DNA of 64,000 bases from an uncultured Lachnospiraceae bacterium (GTDB lineage Bacteria > Bacillota > Clostridia > Lachnospirales > Lachnospiraceae): assembly GCA_947382625.1 (NCBI GenBank), contig CANDAG010000014.1, positions 22,233 through 86,232 of the forward strand, read 5' to 3'. Positions 1 through 8,059 of the stretch are shown piece by piece; within the stretch, counting starts at the first letter, position 1; each line of letters starts with the position of its first letter. The notes beneath the pieces are model-generated. The model was given only the letters and a program-made list of their open reading frames with translations. It made no database searches and was not told the DNA's origin. The position numbers were made by a program, and so were the translations under genes.

Positions 1-264
1 AGCACTCTCTGGTTTTTATTTATTACCAGAGTAGTAGGCTCTTTTCAGGTGTTTGACCTGATATATACGATCACAAACGGAGGACCAAATCATTCCACGG
101 AGACAGTGGTAAGCTATATTTACAGTGTGGCCTTTAATACAGATAACAGGCTCGGATATGCAACAGCAATGTCGCAAATCCTGTTTGTCATTATTCTGGC
201 AGTATCCATCATTATGTATGCAAAAATGATCAGTCAGGAGAAGGAAGGAGGAAATGGAAAATGA
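1..264 (+). CDS. Sugar ABC transporter permease (MalF type), 3' end only
   Basis: The frame is open from the first base of the window, so this is the C-terminal 87 residues of a longer gene whose start lies outside. It carries the conserved end of MalF/UgpA-type permeases: a run like VVGSFQVFDLIYTITNGGP followed by a last membrane helix and a charged tail. It would form one half of the membrane channel of a carbohydrate importer. It overlaps the next permease gene by four bases (ATGA at 261-264), typical of translationally coupled subunits. The ATPase is not in the window; such transporters often share an MsmK-type ATPase encoded elsewhere. Confidence 0.9.
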   Translation, partial: STLWFLFITRVVGSFQVFDLIYTITNGGPNHSTETVVSYIYSVAFNTDNRLGYATAMSQILFVIILAVSIIMYAKMISQEKEGGNGK

Positions 265-1121
265 AAAAAAGGAAGAAGAGGATTTCTCCTGTAGCGCAGG
301 CTTTATCGGTATCCTGCAGAGCCTTTACTATATTGTTTTTGATCTTGCTTGTCCTTCTGATCCTGGCACCGGTGGTCTGGATGTTTTTTTCGGCTTTTCG
401 GCCGCCGGATCAGATTGTAGAGTATCCGCCGCGTTTTTTTCCGAAGAATTATGTCATTCAGAATTTTAGAGATGTATATAAAATGATTCCGGTCAACAAA
501 TACATCCTGAATTCATTTATTTTTTCGGGATCGGTAACGTTGGGCTCCACTTTACTTAATTCAATGGCGGGATATGCCTTTGCAAGAATGGAGTTTAAGG
601 GGAAAAATGTATTATTCATGATGTTCATGGCATCCATGATGATACCTTTTCAGGTGATTATGATACCTCTGTTTATGATAGTGTTTTACATGGGAATGCT
701 GGATACTTACAGGGGACTGATCATTCCCCAGCTTGCCGGAGTGGGCGGGATTTTCTTTCTTCGTTCTTTCTTTATCACTCTTCCCGCACAGCTTGAAGAA
801 GCCGGACGTTTGGATGGATTGACAGAATTCGGGATATTTTTCCGAATCATGCTTCCTTTGTGTAAGACTGCATTGATGACGCAGGCCGTATTATCATTTT
901 CGGGATGTTGGAATAACCTTCTCTGGCCGCTTCTTATTACGAGCAGTAATGATAAGAGGATGCTGGCGAATGGAATTATGTATTTTGTAGGACAGAATAC
1001 GGTAAATTATGGTCCTGCCTTTGCTGCAGGCGTGATATCAGTCCTGCCTTTGCTTATACTATTTGTATTTGGTCAGAAATATTTTGTAAATAGTATCGTT
1101 TCATCGGGTATTAAAGGATAG
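261..1121 (+). CDS. Sugar ABC transporter permease (MalG/UgpE type)
   Basis: A 286-residue inner-membrane subunit of a CUT1-type carbohydrate importer. It has an N-terminal cytoplasmic lysine/arginine stretch, about six hydrophobic segments, and the EAA loop near residue 179 (EEAGRLDG, then an I-x-LP motif), which docks on the ATPase. The start at 261 sits in the ATGA overlap with the upstream permease and has an AAGGAGG ribosome binding site. Followed at 12 bases by an esterase and then the binding protein, so permease-permease-esterase-binding protein appears to be one operon. The substrate cannot be read from the sequence; the neighbouring esterases suggest an acylated oligosaccharide. Confidence 0.93.
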   Translation: MKKRKKRISPVAQALSVSCRAFTILFLILLVLLILAPVVWMFFSAFRPPDQIVEYPPRFFPKNYVIQNFRDVYKMIPVNKYILNSFIFSGSVTLGSTLLNSMAGYAFARMEFKGKNVLFMMFMASMMIPFQVIMIPLFMIVFYMGMLDTYRGLIIPQLAGVGGIFFLRSFFITLPAQLEEAGRLDGLTEFGIFFRIMLPLCKTALMTQAVLSFSGCWNNLLWPLLITSSNDKRMLANGIMYFVGQNTVNYGPAFAAGVISVLPLLILFVFGQKYFVNSIVSSGIKG

Positions 1122-1133
1122 AGAGGAAATAAC

Positions 1134-2315
1134 ATGAAAAATACACAGAAAAATAATAAAAATCAGGCCTATGCTTCACATATGCTCTATTTTGATCCGT
1201 TTTACTGGAAAAAAACAGAAAAAGGGCTGTCGGGAGAGCTGAGAAATTATCCGGGTATCATGGTGAAGGAGGATGGCTCTGTACATGTAATGTTTTATGC
1301 ACCGAATGCAGAGAAGGTTGAGATCACGGGGATCGGCGGACATATGCAGGGAAAGCTGAAAGGAACGTTTCCTTTGGTCAGATGTGTTGAAAAAGAAAAG
1401 GAAGGATATTGGGAAACGATACTATCGGGAATAAAACCTGGATTCCATTATCACAGATATCTGGTAGATGGGCAGGAAATGTTGAATACTATCGCCCCTG
1501 TTGGATTTGGCTGTGGCGAGGCTATTAATTTTTTTGAAGTTCCTGATCCGGATTTTGACGACTATCTTCTGACGGATGTCCCCCATGGAACTGTGCGCAT
1601 GGAATTGTTTTCGTCATCTGTTACGGGAAAGGTTCGTTGCTGCTGGGTATATACACCTCCGGGTTATGATGAGGAAAAGAAGGAATATCCGCTATTGTTT
1701 CTGCAGCATGGAGGAGGAGAAAATGAATGTGGATGGATCTGGCAGGGCAAGATAAACTATATTATGGATAATCTGTTGGCAGCTGGGGCGTGCCGGAAAA
1801 TGATCGTGGTAATGAATTGCGGAGATTATTTTACGGAGCAGGAGGATGGGACTTATACAGCTGTTGATATGGATGAAATTGTGATTCGGGATTGCCTGCC
1901 ATTTATTGAAAGGCGATACAGAACACTAAAATGCCGGTTGGCAAGAGCCTGTGCAGGGCTTTCTCTGGGAGGGACTTATGCCCGCCGGGTGGTGTTCCGT
2001 CATCCGGAAACATTCTGCTCGTTAGGGATGTTCAGTTCAGGGGCAGGATTTCAGGTAAAGGGAACCGAGCTTGATATGCCTTATGATTATACAAGCTTAT
2101 TTGAGGATCTTGAAAAATATAATCAGGATATGAAGCTTACCTTTATAAGCTGCGGGGAACAGGATTTCAGGATAGAATATACGGGTCCTCAGGTAAAAGA
2201 GCTTACAGATAAGGGATTTCGCATAGAGCTTCATACGTATCCCGGTTATCATGAATGGGATGTTTGGAGAAAATCGGCAGCGGATATGATCCGCAGGCTG
2301 TTCACCTGGTTATAA
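1134..2315 (+). CDS. CE1-like esterase with N-terminal CBM48/E-set-like domain
   Basis: A 393-residue alpha/beta hydrolase of the enterochelin-esterase/feruloyl-esterase (CE1-like) group. Residues about 40-130 resemble the immunoglobulin-like CBM48/E-set domain found before such esterases (motif VMFYAPNAEKVEI). The hydrolase domain follows: oxyanion-hole stretch LFLQHGGGENE, nucleophile Ser277 in GLSLGG, probable acid Asp344 (GEQDF) and His373 (PGYHEWDVW). No signal peptide is visible, so it should act in the cytoplasm on imported material, for example removing acetyl or feruloyl groups. It lies between permease and binding-protein genes of one operon. RBS GAGAGGAAATAAC precedes the ATG. Family assignment is firm; the substrate is inferred. 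Confidence 0.85.
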   Translation: MKNTQKNNKNQAYASHMLYFDPFYWKKTEKGLSGELRNYPGIMVKEDGSVHVMFYAPNAEKVEITGIGGHMQGKLKGTFPLVRCVEKEKEGYWETILSGIKPGFHYHRYLVDGQEMLNTIAPVGFGCGEAINFFEVPDPDFDDYLLTDVPHGTVRMELFSSSVTGKVRCCWVYTPPGYDEEKKEYPLLFLQHGGGENECGWIWQGKINYIMDNLLAAGACRKMIVVMNCGDYFTEQEDGTYTAVDMDEIVIRDCLPFIERRYRTLKCRLARACAGLSLGGTYARRVVFRHPETFCSLGMFSSGAGFQVKGTELDMPYDYTSLFEDLEKYNQDMKLTFISCGEQDFRIEYTGPQVKELTDKGFRIELHTYPGYHEWDVWRKSAADMIRRLFTWL

Positions 2316-2364
2316 ACTATAAGACAAATTATATAAAAGCAGAAAACACGGAGGAAAGCAGGAT

Positions 2365-3687
2365 ATGAAAAAGGGATGGATTTTATTTCTGATCATAATG
2401 ATTCTGGTTGGGACAGCTGCGTGCGGGGAACAGAAAGAAAAAAATGATGAAGCTCTTGGAAAGAGTAACATGGATGTAGCAAAGGAACCAGTTACAATTC
2501 GTTTCTGGAATGGGTGGACAGGAAAAGATGGAGAGCTTCTGAAAGAGATGGTAGCTCTCTATAACGAAAAAAATGAAGATAATGTGACTGTTGAAATGGA
2601 TATCATGGAATTTTCGATATTGGAGGAAAAAATGAACATGGCAATAGCCAGTAGTACAAATCCTGAAATGCATATTGGGTCTGCTGTTGGTGATTATGCA
2701 AAAGACGGGGTCTATATCCCCATAGATAGCATATGGGATGCAACTGATCTGGAAAAAGAGGATTTTGATGAAGAAATCCTTAAAAACAATTACTATCAGG
2801 GAAAGCTTTATGGGATGCCGTTTCAAATTTCTCCTACTTATTTGTTCTGGAATAAGGATGTTTTCAGGAAGGCTGGACTTGACCCGGAAAAACCGCCTGA
2901 AACATGGGAGGAGCTGGTAGAGTTCTCTGATAAGATTGAAGATCCGGCTCAAAATATTGTAGGAGGAGGGTTTTATTACGGAAATCATAATACAATTGGA
3001 AGCATGATGGTCAGTATGGGAGGCGGTGTGATTTCTTCTGATAATAAAAATTTGTTGACGGATCCGGAATGTATAGAAGGAAATTTAAAAGCGCTGGAAT
3101 TGTATAAAAAGTATGTGGATGGTGGTGAAACAAGAAGGTATTCTGATGCGGATTATCAAAATATGTTTTTGGCAAATACCTGTGGGATGCTGACGTCAGG
3201 ATCCTGGTTTGCGTCCAGCTGTGAGGAAAATGGAGTAGATTATGGGTTAAGCCTACTTCCGGCCGGAGATAAGGGAATATCCATGTGCGGGTGGCCTCTT
3301 TCAATTTGTATCATGAAAAATACGGAAGGACGCAAATTGGAAGCCTGCTATTCCTTTCTTGAGTTTTGGAATGATAATTTGCATAATAAGATTATGGGTG
3401 ACGGAATGTCTCCGGCTTATAAATGGACAGAGCTGGGGTATCAGCCATATCTGAAATCCGTAGCCAGAGATGAAAAATTAAATGAAAATCCAATGTTTTC
3501 GATTACCAGCAGTTATACAGAGTATTATGATCCCTATTATCCGGGAACATTTTTGGAATCTACTGCACTATGCTATGATGCCCTTTTGCCAATGTTCGAG
3601 AATATCACTTTTGATGAGATGAGTGTAGAAGAAGCTTTAAGAGAATGCTCTGATCATATGGACAAGGTTTTGGAAAATATGAAATAA
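2365..3687 (+). CDS. Extracellular solute-binding lipoprotein (family 1, sugar ABC)
   Basis: A 440-residue lipoprotein. The N-terminus has a lysine start, a hydrophobic core and a lipobox-like TAAC at about residues 17-20, so it should be lipid-anchored outside the membrane. The mature part begins with VTIRFWNGWTG and contains family features such as ALELYKKYVDGG and an aromatic-rich binding region. It delivers substrate to the permeases encoded upstream; gene order permease-permease-esterase-binding protein is unusual because the binding protein normally comes first. RBS ACGGAGGAAAGC is eight bases before the start. The gap to the LacI gene downstream holds its own promoter. Confidence 0.92.
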   Translation: MKKGWILFLIIMILVGTAACGEQKEKNDEALGKSNMDVAKEPVTIRFWNGWTGKDGELLKEMVALYNEKNEDNVTVEMDIMEFSILEEKMNMAIASSTNPEMHIGSAVGDYAKDGVYIPIDSIWDATDLEKEDFDEEILKNNYYQGKLYGMPFQISPTYLFWNKDVFRKAGLDPEKPPETWEELVEFSDKIEDPAQNIVGGGFYYGNHNTIGSMMVSMGGGVISSDNKNLLTDPECIEGNLKALELYKKYVDGGETRRYSDADYQNMFLANTCGMLTSGSWFASSCEENGVDYGLSLLPAGDKGISMCGWPLSICIMKNTEGRKLEACYSFLEFWNDNLHNKIMGDGMSPAYKWTELGYQPYLKSVARDEKLNENPMFSITSSYTEYYDPYYPGTFLESTALCYDALLPMFENITFDEMSVEEALRECSDHMDKVLENMK

Positions 3688-3723
3688 TTTCAGTAACAGA
3701 TTCATTGCAAAAGGACTTTAGAG

Positions 3724-3752
3724 TTGAGATTTCTGACAGTACCCTGTATAAT
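3724..3752 (+). promoter_or_regulatory. Sigma-A-type promoter of the LacI gene
   Basis: TTGAGA at 3724-3729 and a perfect TATAAT at 3747-3752, separated by 17 bases, 36 bases upstream of the regulator start. No clear palindromic operator was recognised next to it. Confidence 0.65.
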
Positions 3753-3787
3753 AAAAAAGGTATTTTATGGAATAAAGGGTGAACTGA

Positions 3788-4843
3788 GTGAAAAGAGGAA
3801 GAAAAAGTACCGGAGTCAAAGAAATAGCAGAAAGACTGAATATATCACCTTCTACAGTATCTATTGTTTTAAATGGACAGGGAAGAGAACTTCGGATATC
3901 CAAAGATACACAGAATAAAGTCTGGAGTGTGGCTGAAGAGTACGGATTTTGTAAACGGGAAGGATTATTGTCAGAAAAATCAGGCCAGGCTCGTATGCCA
4001 AGAGTGGTGGTGACGGTATTCATGCCTTTTATGACAGATATCAAAGTAGTCAGCCGTATTCTGTATGGTTTTCAGAAGGCAATCGTAGAGGGCGGATTGG
4101 AAGTCAAAATAGTTATGCAGACCTTCCTGGTCGGGGAGTTATATAAGTATGCGGATGAAATAAGCGGACGTGTATGTGACGGAGCGATTATTCTGGGTAT
4201 GGAAGAAGGGGATGTCTCCTTTTTGCGGGAGAATAATTTTGATGTTCCGGTTCTTCTGTTTAACAGGGTGACAGAGAAGTATAGCACGGTATATGTGGAT
4301 GATTATGAAGTAGGCAATAAGGTTGCCCGCCTTTTTAAAGCCAGAGGGCACAAAAACGTAGGATTGGTGTTGCCCGCACAGAGAGGAAAGGCTGGCAATA
4401 TGAGAAAACTGGGGTTTCTGGATGGATGCCAGGAGTGTGGTCTGGATATCAATCCTCTTTATATCTGTGAGGATATTCTGCATGTAAACGGCGGTAAGAA
4501 TGCAGTGGATGAATTGATCGCACGATGCGAAAAGGCAGGTGTGGTTCTTCCAACGGCAATGTTCGTATTCATAACTGAAATGACAGTAGGGGTAATGCAT
4601 GAACTGGCGCTAAATGGAATCAGGGTTCCGGAGAATATGGAAATTGTGTCATATGGCGATAATTTTATGGAAGAGCAGATGTTCCCGTCTGTCACAGCAG
4701 TAAAAATGGAAGTAGAGGAAATGGGGAAAAGGTGTTTGGAAATTATTGTGCAGTTGATTCGACTTGGCACAAAGGAGCCTTCTGTCAGCCTGTTTCCTAC
4801 ACCACTTGTTGTGCGTATGAGTTGTGGAGGGTTTCCGGAATAA
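3788..4843 (+). CDS. LacI-family transcriptional regulator
   Basis: A 351-residue repressor. Residues about 7-30 form the LacI helix-turn-helix (VKEIAERLNISPSTVSIVLN), followed by a periplasmic-binding-like sensor domain (FNRVTEKYSTVYVDDYEVG near 160-180; late motif EIVSYGDNFMEEQMFPSVTAV). The start is GTG with an AAAGGGTGA ribosome binding site. It lies directly after the ABC transporter and most likely controls that operon and perhaps the divergent esterase promoter at 6.5 kb. The hinge reads GQGRELRISKDTQNKV, slightly longer than the classical one. Ends before a strong bidirectional terminator. Confidence 0.92.
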   Translation: MKRGRKSTGVKEIAERLNISPSTVSIVLNGQGRELRISKDTQNKVWSVAEEYGFCKREGLLSEKSGQARMPRVVVTVFMPFMTDIKVVSRILYGFQKAIVEGGLEVKIVMQTFLVGELYKYADEISGRVCDGAIILGMEEGDVSFLRENNFDVPVLLFNRVTEKYSTVYVDDYEVGNKVARLFKARGHKNVGLVLPAQRGKAGNMRKLGFLDGCQECGLDINPLYICEDILHVNGGKNAVDELIARCEKAGVVLPTAMFVFITEMTVGVMHELALNGIRVPENMEIVSYGDNFMEEQMFPSVTAVKMEVEEMGKRCLEIIVQLIRLGTKEPSVSLFPTPLVVRMSCGGFPE

Positions 4844-4867
4844 AGGGGTGAAGCAGGAGTCTTCGTT

Positions 4868-4904
4868 AAAAAAGCAGCAGGTAATTTTACCTGCTGCCTT
4901 TTTT
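4868..4904. terminator. Bidirectional rho-independent terminator
   Basis: Perfect 11-bp stem GCAGCAGGTAA (4874-4884) with TTACCTGCTGC (4887-4897), 2-base gap, A6 on the left and T6 on the right. It ends both the LacI gene (+) and the carboxylesterase (-). The stop codon and the last residues of the esterase are encoded inside this hairpin. Confidence 0.9.
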
Positions 4905-6428
4905 AATGAGGGCGTTTTTGGCTTCTGCTACTTGCTGTCGGATCATAAATTTCATAAATGGGGATTGCCCTGTGTCCTCCATTTGCGGTACATCTCCGAA
5001 GTGCATACAATTTTCGGAATCTGCAGTATAAGGTTTCCACAGGGGAAGAGGATCTTTATTATTGTCCTCGCCGTTGGGATTTCCTGTCTTTGCAAAATTA
5101 GTCCAATAATTGCACATCTGTCGTGCCAGATCGTAATGTTTTCCCTGAAAAGGTCTCCAGCATTTAGCAAGTGTCTCGAAAATAAACCATAACTCTGATG
5201 AATGGAATGCTCCGGCGTTATCCCCGGGAAGATCGGCGTCAAAGCGATAAATGTAGAGAGGATGATTTTGCTCCGCTGCAAGTGTTGCCCAGGTCTTGGC
5301 ACCAAGTTCGCTTAGATTGTAGGAGAAATGGAAGCCTTTTTCTCCTTGGCTCATCCTGGATTTCGCCAGGGAAAGGAAGGTATCGGCATTTTCTCCGAAG
5401 GATTCTTTTGCGTAAGCGTCAAGTTCGGTGCGGGAGTTGAAGTGGAGAAATCGGTTCATCTCTGCAGTAGTGCTTCCTGTCATGCACTGAAACGTGTTCA
5501 GACGGCCTGCGGCAATGGATAAAATGGGATCCTCCTTAAGATACCATCCGTCAATGACAGGACCCCAGCGGACATCGTGGAGAATAAATTCCATAGATTT
5601 ATCCCGAAGGGTGCAGGCGTCAATCTGACGTGCCTGCGCTATACTGTCAACCTTAAGAAAAGAAAGAAAACGTTTCCCGGTCTCCTCGGCTTCTCTGAGA
5701 GAAGGATACAAGGGACGGCAGCACAGACCGGCACCTCCTGCGCTTTGTGATATCGCACGGACAAAGGTATCCTTTGCAAGAGGAGAGGAGAGATGACACA
5801 AAACGCTGCGTCCTCCTGCGGATTGTCCGAAGACAGTCATATTTTTCGGGTCACCGCCAAATGCGGAGATATTTTCTTTGACCCATTTGATTGCGGCAAG
5901 TTGATCGAGAAAGCCATAATTTCCACTGGAATGGAATTCACTCTCCTGTGTAAGCTCCGGATGGGCAAGGAAACCAAATCCATTGACTCTGTAATTGACA
6001 CTTACAAGTATTACTCCTCTTCTTGCAATACGCTCTCCGTCGAATTCCATCTCGGAAGGATAACCGCAACACATACCGCCTCCAAAGATCCAAATCATTA
6101 CCGGAAGCTTTTCGGAAGTGTTCCTGGCCGGACTCCAGATGTTTAAATACAGGCAATCCTCGCTCATGGGAATATCGGGATCCACGTGCCATTCTTTCGT
6201 GTAAATATCATCCGGTGCATTTAGTCCGGGAATTTCCTGCATGGAAATGGGGGCAAACATCTCTGCTTCCAAAACACCTTTCCAGGGGGCGAGGGGCTGT
6301 GGGGCTCTCCAGCGGAGCGCGCCTACAGGCGGTGCAGCAAAGGGAATACCTTTAAAAGCAGTGATCCTGGGATCGGCGGCTGGAATTCCCCGGATGACTC
6401 CATAGTGTGTAGTGACCTGTCTTAGCAA
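4887..6428 (-). CDS. Type B carboxylesterase (para-nitrobenzyl esterase family)
   Basis: A 513-residue alpha/beta hydrolase. The family signature is complete: nucleophile Ser203 in FGQSAGG, Glu323 in the TTAEMNRF segment, His409 in GAFHSSELWFIF, and the N-terminal EDCLYLNIW motif. It hydrolyses carboxylic esters of small substrates; no signal peptide is seen, so it is cytoplasmic. The start is TTG at 6428 with AGGAG eight bases before it. It is transcribed divergently from the second esterase at 6624, and both promoters carry the same 12-bp repeat, so the pair is probably co-regulated. Its last codons run into the terminator stem at 4874-4897. Confidence 0.9.
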   Translation of the reverse strand: MLRQVTTHYGVIRGIPAADPRITAFKGIPFAAPPVGALRWRAPQPLAPWKGVLEAEMFAPISMQEIPGLNAPDDIYTKEWHVDPDIPMSEDCLYLNIWSPARNTSEKLPVMIWIFGGGMCCGYPSEMEFDGERIARRGVILVSVNYRVNGFGFLAHPELTQESEFHSSGNYGFLDQLAAIKWVKENISAFGGDPKNMTVFGQSAGGRSVLCHLSSPLAKDTFVRAISQSAGGAGLCCRPLYPSLREAEETGKRFLSFLKVDSIAQARQIDACTLRDKSMEFILHDVRWGPVIDGWYLKEDPILSIAAGRLNTFQCMTGSTTAEMNRFLHFNSRTELDAYAKESFGENADTFLSLAKSRMSQGEKGFHFSYNLSELGAKTWATLAAEQNHPLYIYRFDADLPGDNAGAFHSSELWFIFETLAKCWRPFQGKHYDLARQMCNYWTNFAKTGNPNGEDNNKDPLPLWKPYTADSENCMHFGDVPQMEDTGQSPFMKFMIRQQVAEAKNALIKKGSR

Positions 6429-6481
6429 ATGAATCTCTCCTTTCTACAATTAATTTAGCAAATAAATACTACCATGGTTTA

Positions 6482-6510
6482 ATTATACACTAAAATATTG
6501 TGAAAGTAAA
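6482..6510 (-). promoter_or_regulatory. Promoter of the type B carboxylesterase
   Basis: Read on the minus strand: TTTACT (6505-6510) and TATAAT (6482-6487) with a 17-base spacer. The spacer contains one copy of CTAAAATATTGT (6490-6501 on the plus strand), also present in the divergent promoter. Confidence 0.65.
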
Positions 6511-6552
6511 CAAATATTAAAGTTAATGTTGACTGTATAACTAAAATATTGT
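6490..6552. repeat. Two 12-bp direct repeats, one inside each divergent promoter
   Basis: CTAAAATATTGT occurs at 6490-6501 and 6541-6552, 51 bases apart (about five helical turns). Each copy lies in the -35/-10 spacer of one of the two divergent promoters, which fits a shared operator for one repressor. Confidence 0.6.
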
Positions 6553-6557
6553 ATAAA
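6529..6557 (+). promoter_or_regulatory. Promoter of the PHB-depolymerase-like esterase operon
   Basis: TTGACT (6529-6534) and TATAAA (6552-6557) with a 17-base spacer that contains the second CTAAAATATTGT repeat. Confidence 0.65.
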
Positions 6558-6574
6558 TAAAGAGAGAAACATTA

Positions 6575-6588
6575 GCTAAATAATTAGC
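6575..6588. promoter_or_regulatory. Small palindrome downstream of the promoter (possible operator)
   Basis: GCTAA-ATAA-TTAGC lies just after the expected transcription start of the 6624 gene. TTAGCAAA also occurs at 6422-6429 and 6455-6462 in the other leader. An operator role is inference. Confidence 0.35.
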
Positions 6589-6623
6589 AAAAACATCAGG
6601 GGTATATAGAAAGGAGAAGGAAG

Positions 6624-8021
6624 ATGAATACGGAAAGTCAGTTTACAGAAGTGTATCCGATTATGTATCGGGATTTTGAACAATTTAACAGACTGCCAAA
6701 ATGTGGTTGTGTTAAGGAACAAAGGGAAGAAATTGTACAAGGTTATCAGAATATCTGGTATGAATATATTCCCTCCAATTATTCAGAAGAAAAGAAATAT
6801 CCATTGATCGTCCAGCTGCACGGGGGAGGTAATGATGGAAGGAGATGGGTGGATTTTACAATCTGGAATCAGATTGCAGAAAAAAACGGATGTATTGTGA
6901 TATATCCAAATTCAATCAGTTTTGAAAGATGGGGATGTACGGATGAGGAAATACAGTATCTGTATGATCTGATTATGCTGATGCAGAAAAGATATGCGAT
7001 TGACAGTACAAGGATTTATATGCAGGGAATGTCGAATGGTGAAGTGATGACTCTTGCGTTTACAATGAAACATTCCGATCTGCTGGCAGCGGCAGGTAAT
7101 ATTACAGGTCCTTCCCCGGCGGAGATGATAGAAGAGGACGATATTGCGCCGGCGCCATTACCGGTTTTACAGATGCGGGGGGAGAAAGATGTATTTTACT
7201 GGCTTCCGGATCCTCTTCCAAAGGATATTTCTGATATACGCTATGCTATGAATGATATAAACCGTGAGATTTGGGAGCGTGTGAACGGCAAGGATAATAC
7301 GCCATGGCTCATGATACGGGGAAAAGATAATTTCATGCAGTTTAATGGTACCAATGCACCTATTATTCATTGGGAGATTAAAGATATGGGACACAGGGAG
7401 CCTCCGGAAGGAGCCCAGGTGCTCTGGGACATGCTCTACTCCGGGTGCAGAAGAGTGGATGGAAAATCTCTCTGGGAAAACCCCATAACCGCGATTAAGC
7501 CGGATAAGGATTTGTTTGTAATGGCTCTTGGAAGTAATAAAGTATATGTTGGGGGAGAGATTAAAAAAATAGGATCTTCGGATTCACATCAGGTCAGACT
7601 TATCCGTACCCTGGCACAGCTGGATTCTTTTCATTCCGTGCATATAGGAGAAATGTTTGATACGGATAGCCTTTATGCGCCCATTGAATTTCTTGAAAGT
7701 GTCATGGGGGCAAAAGTAGATTATATAAATCCGGGGGATGAAATTGACATTACTATGAAGGATGGGCAAAAAATTCATATGTGGGCATCTTCTCTTCTGG
7801 TGGAGACAGCCGGGCAATATAAGGGATTGAAAAAACCCTGTATTTTGATCTGTGGACAGTTTTTTGTCCCATTGGTGTCTTTCTGTGAAGATGTTCTGAA
7901 TCTCCATGTTTCTGAAAATGCAAATGTGGTGGCTGTGGCAAGACATTCCATACAGTTGGGCGCTTATACAGCCCGTATTATGAGGACATTGCTGGATGGA
8001 TATAAATATGACGGAGATTAA
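6624..8021 (+). CDS. PHB-depolymerase-like esterase with C-terminal copper-amine-oxidase-N-like repeats
   Basis: A 465-residue protein. Residues about 30-275 are an alpha/beta hydrolase of the LpqC/poly(3-hydroxybutyrate) depolymerase-like group: QLHGGGNDGRRW near 65-75, nucleophile Ser137 in GMSNG, probable Asp189 and His257. Residues about 297-460 look different: two segments with the pattern of the stress-protein domain often called copper amine oxidase N-terminal (YAPIEFLESVMGAKVDY at 351-367 and FFVPLVSFCEDVLNLHV at 413-429). That domain is usually extracellular, yet no signal peptide is visible here. RBS AGAAAGGAGAAGGAAG is good. It is followed by a beta-lactamase-like hydrolase in the same direction. 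Confidence 0.78.
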   Translation: MNTESQFTEVYPIMYRDFEQFNRLPKCGCVKEQREEIVQGYQNIWYEYIPSNYSEEKKYPLIVQLHGGGNDGRRWVDFTIWNQIAEKNGCIVIYPNSISFERWGCTDEEIQYLYDLIMLMQKRYAIDSTRIYMQGMSNGEVMTLAFTMKHSDLLAAAGNITGPSPAEMIEEDDIAPAPLPVLQMRGEKDVFYWLPDPLPKDISDIRYAMNDINREIWERVNGKDNTPWLMIRGKDNFMQFNGTNAPIIHWEIKDMGHREPPEGAQVLWDMLYSGCRRVDGKSLWENPITAIKPDKDLFVMALGSNKVYVGGEIKKIGSSDSHQVRLIRTLAQLDSFHSVHIGEMFDTDSLYAPIEFLESVMGAKVDYINPGDEIDITMKDGQKIHMWASSLLVETAGQYKGLKKPCILICGQFFVPLVSFCEDVLNLHVSENANVVAVARHSIQLGAYTARIMRTLLDGYKYDGD

Positions 8022-8059
8022 TATCTGTAATTGTACAATAGAAAAAGGAGTGATATGGC

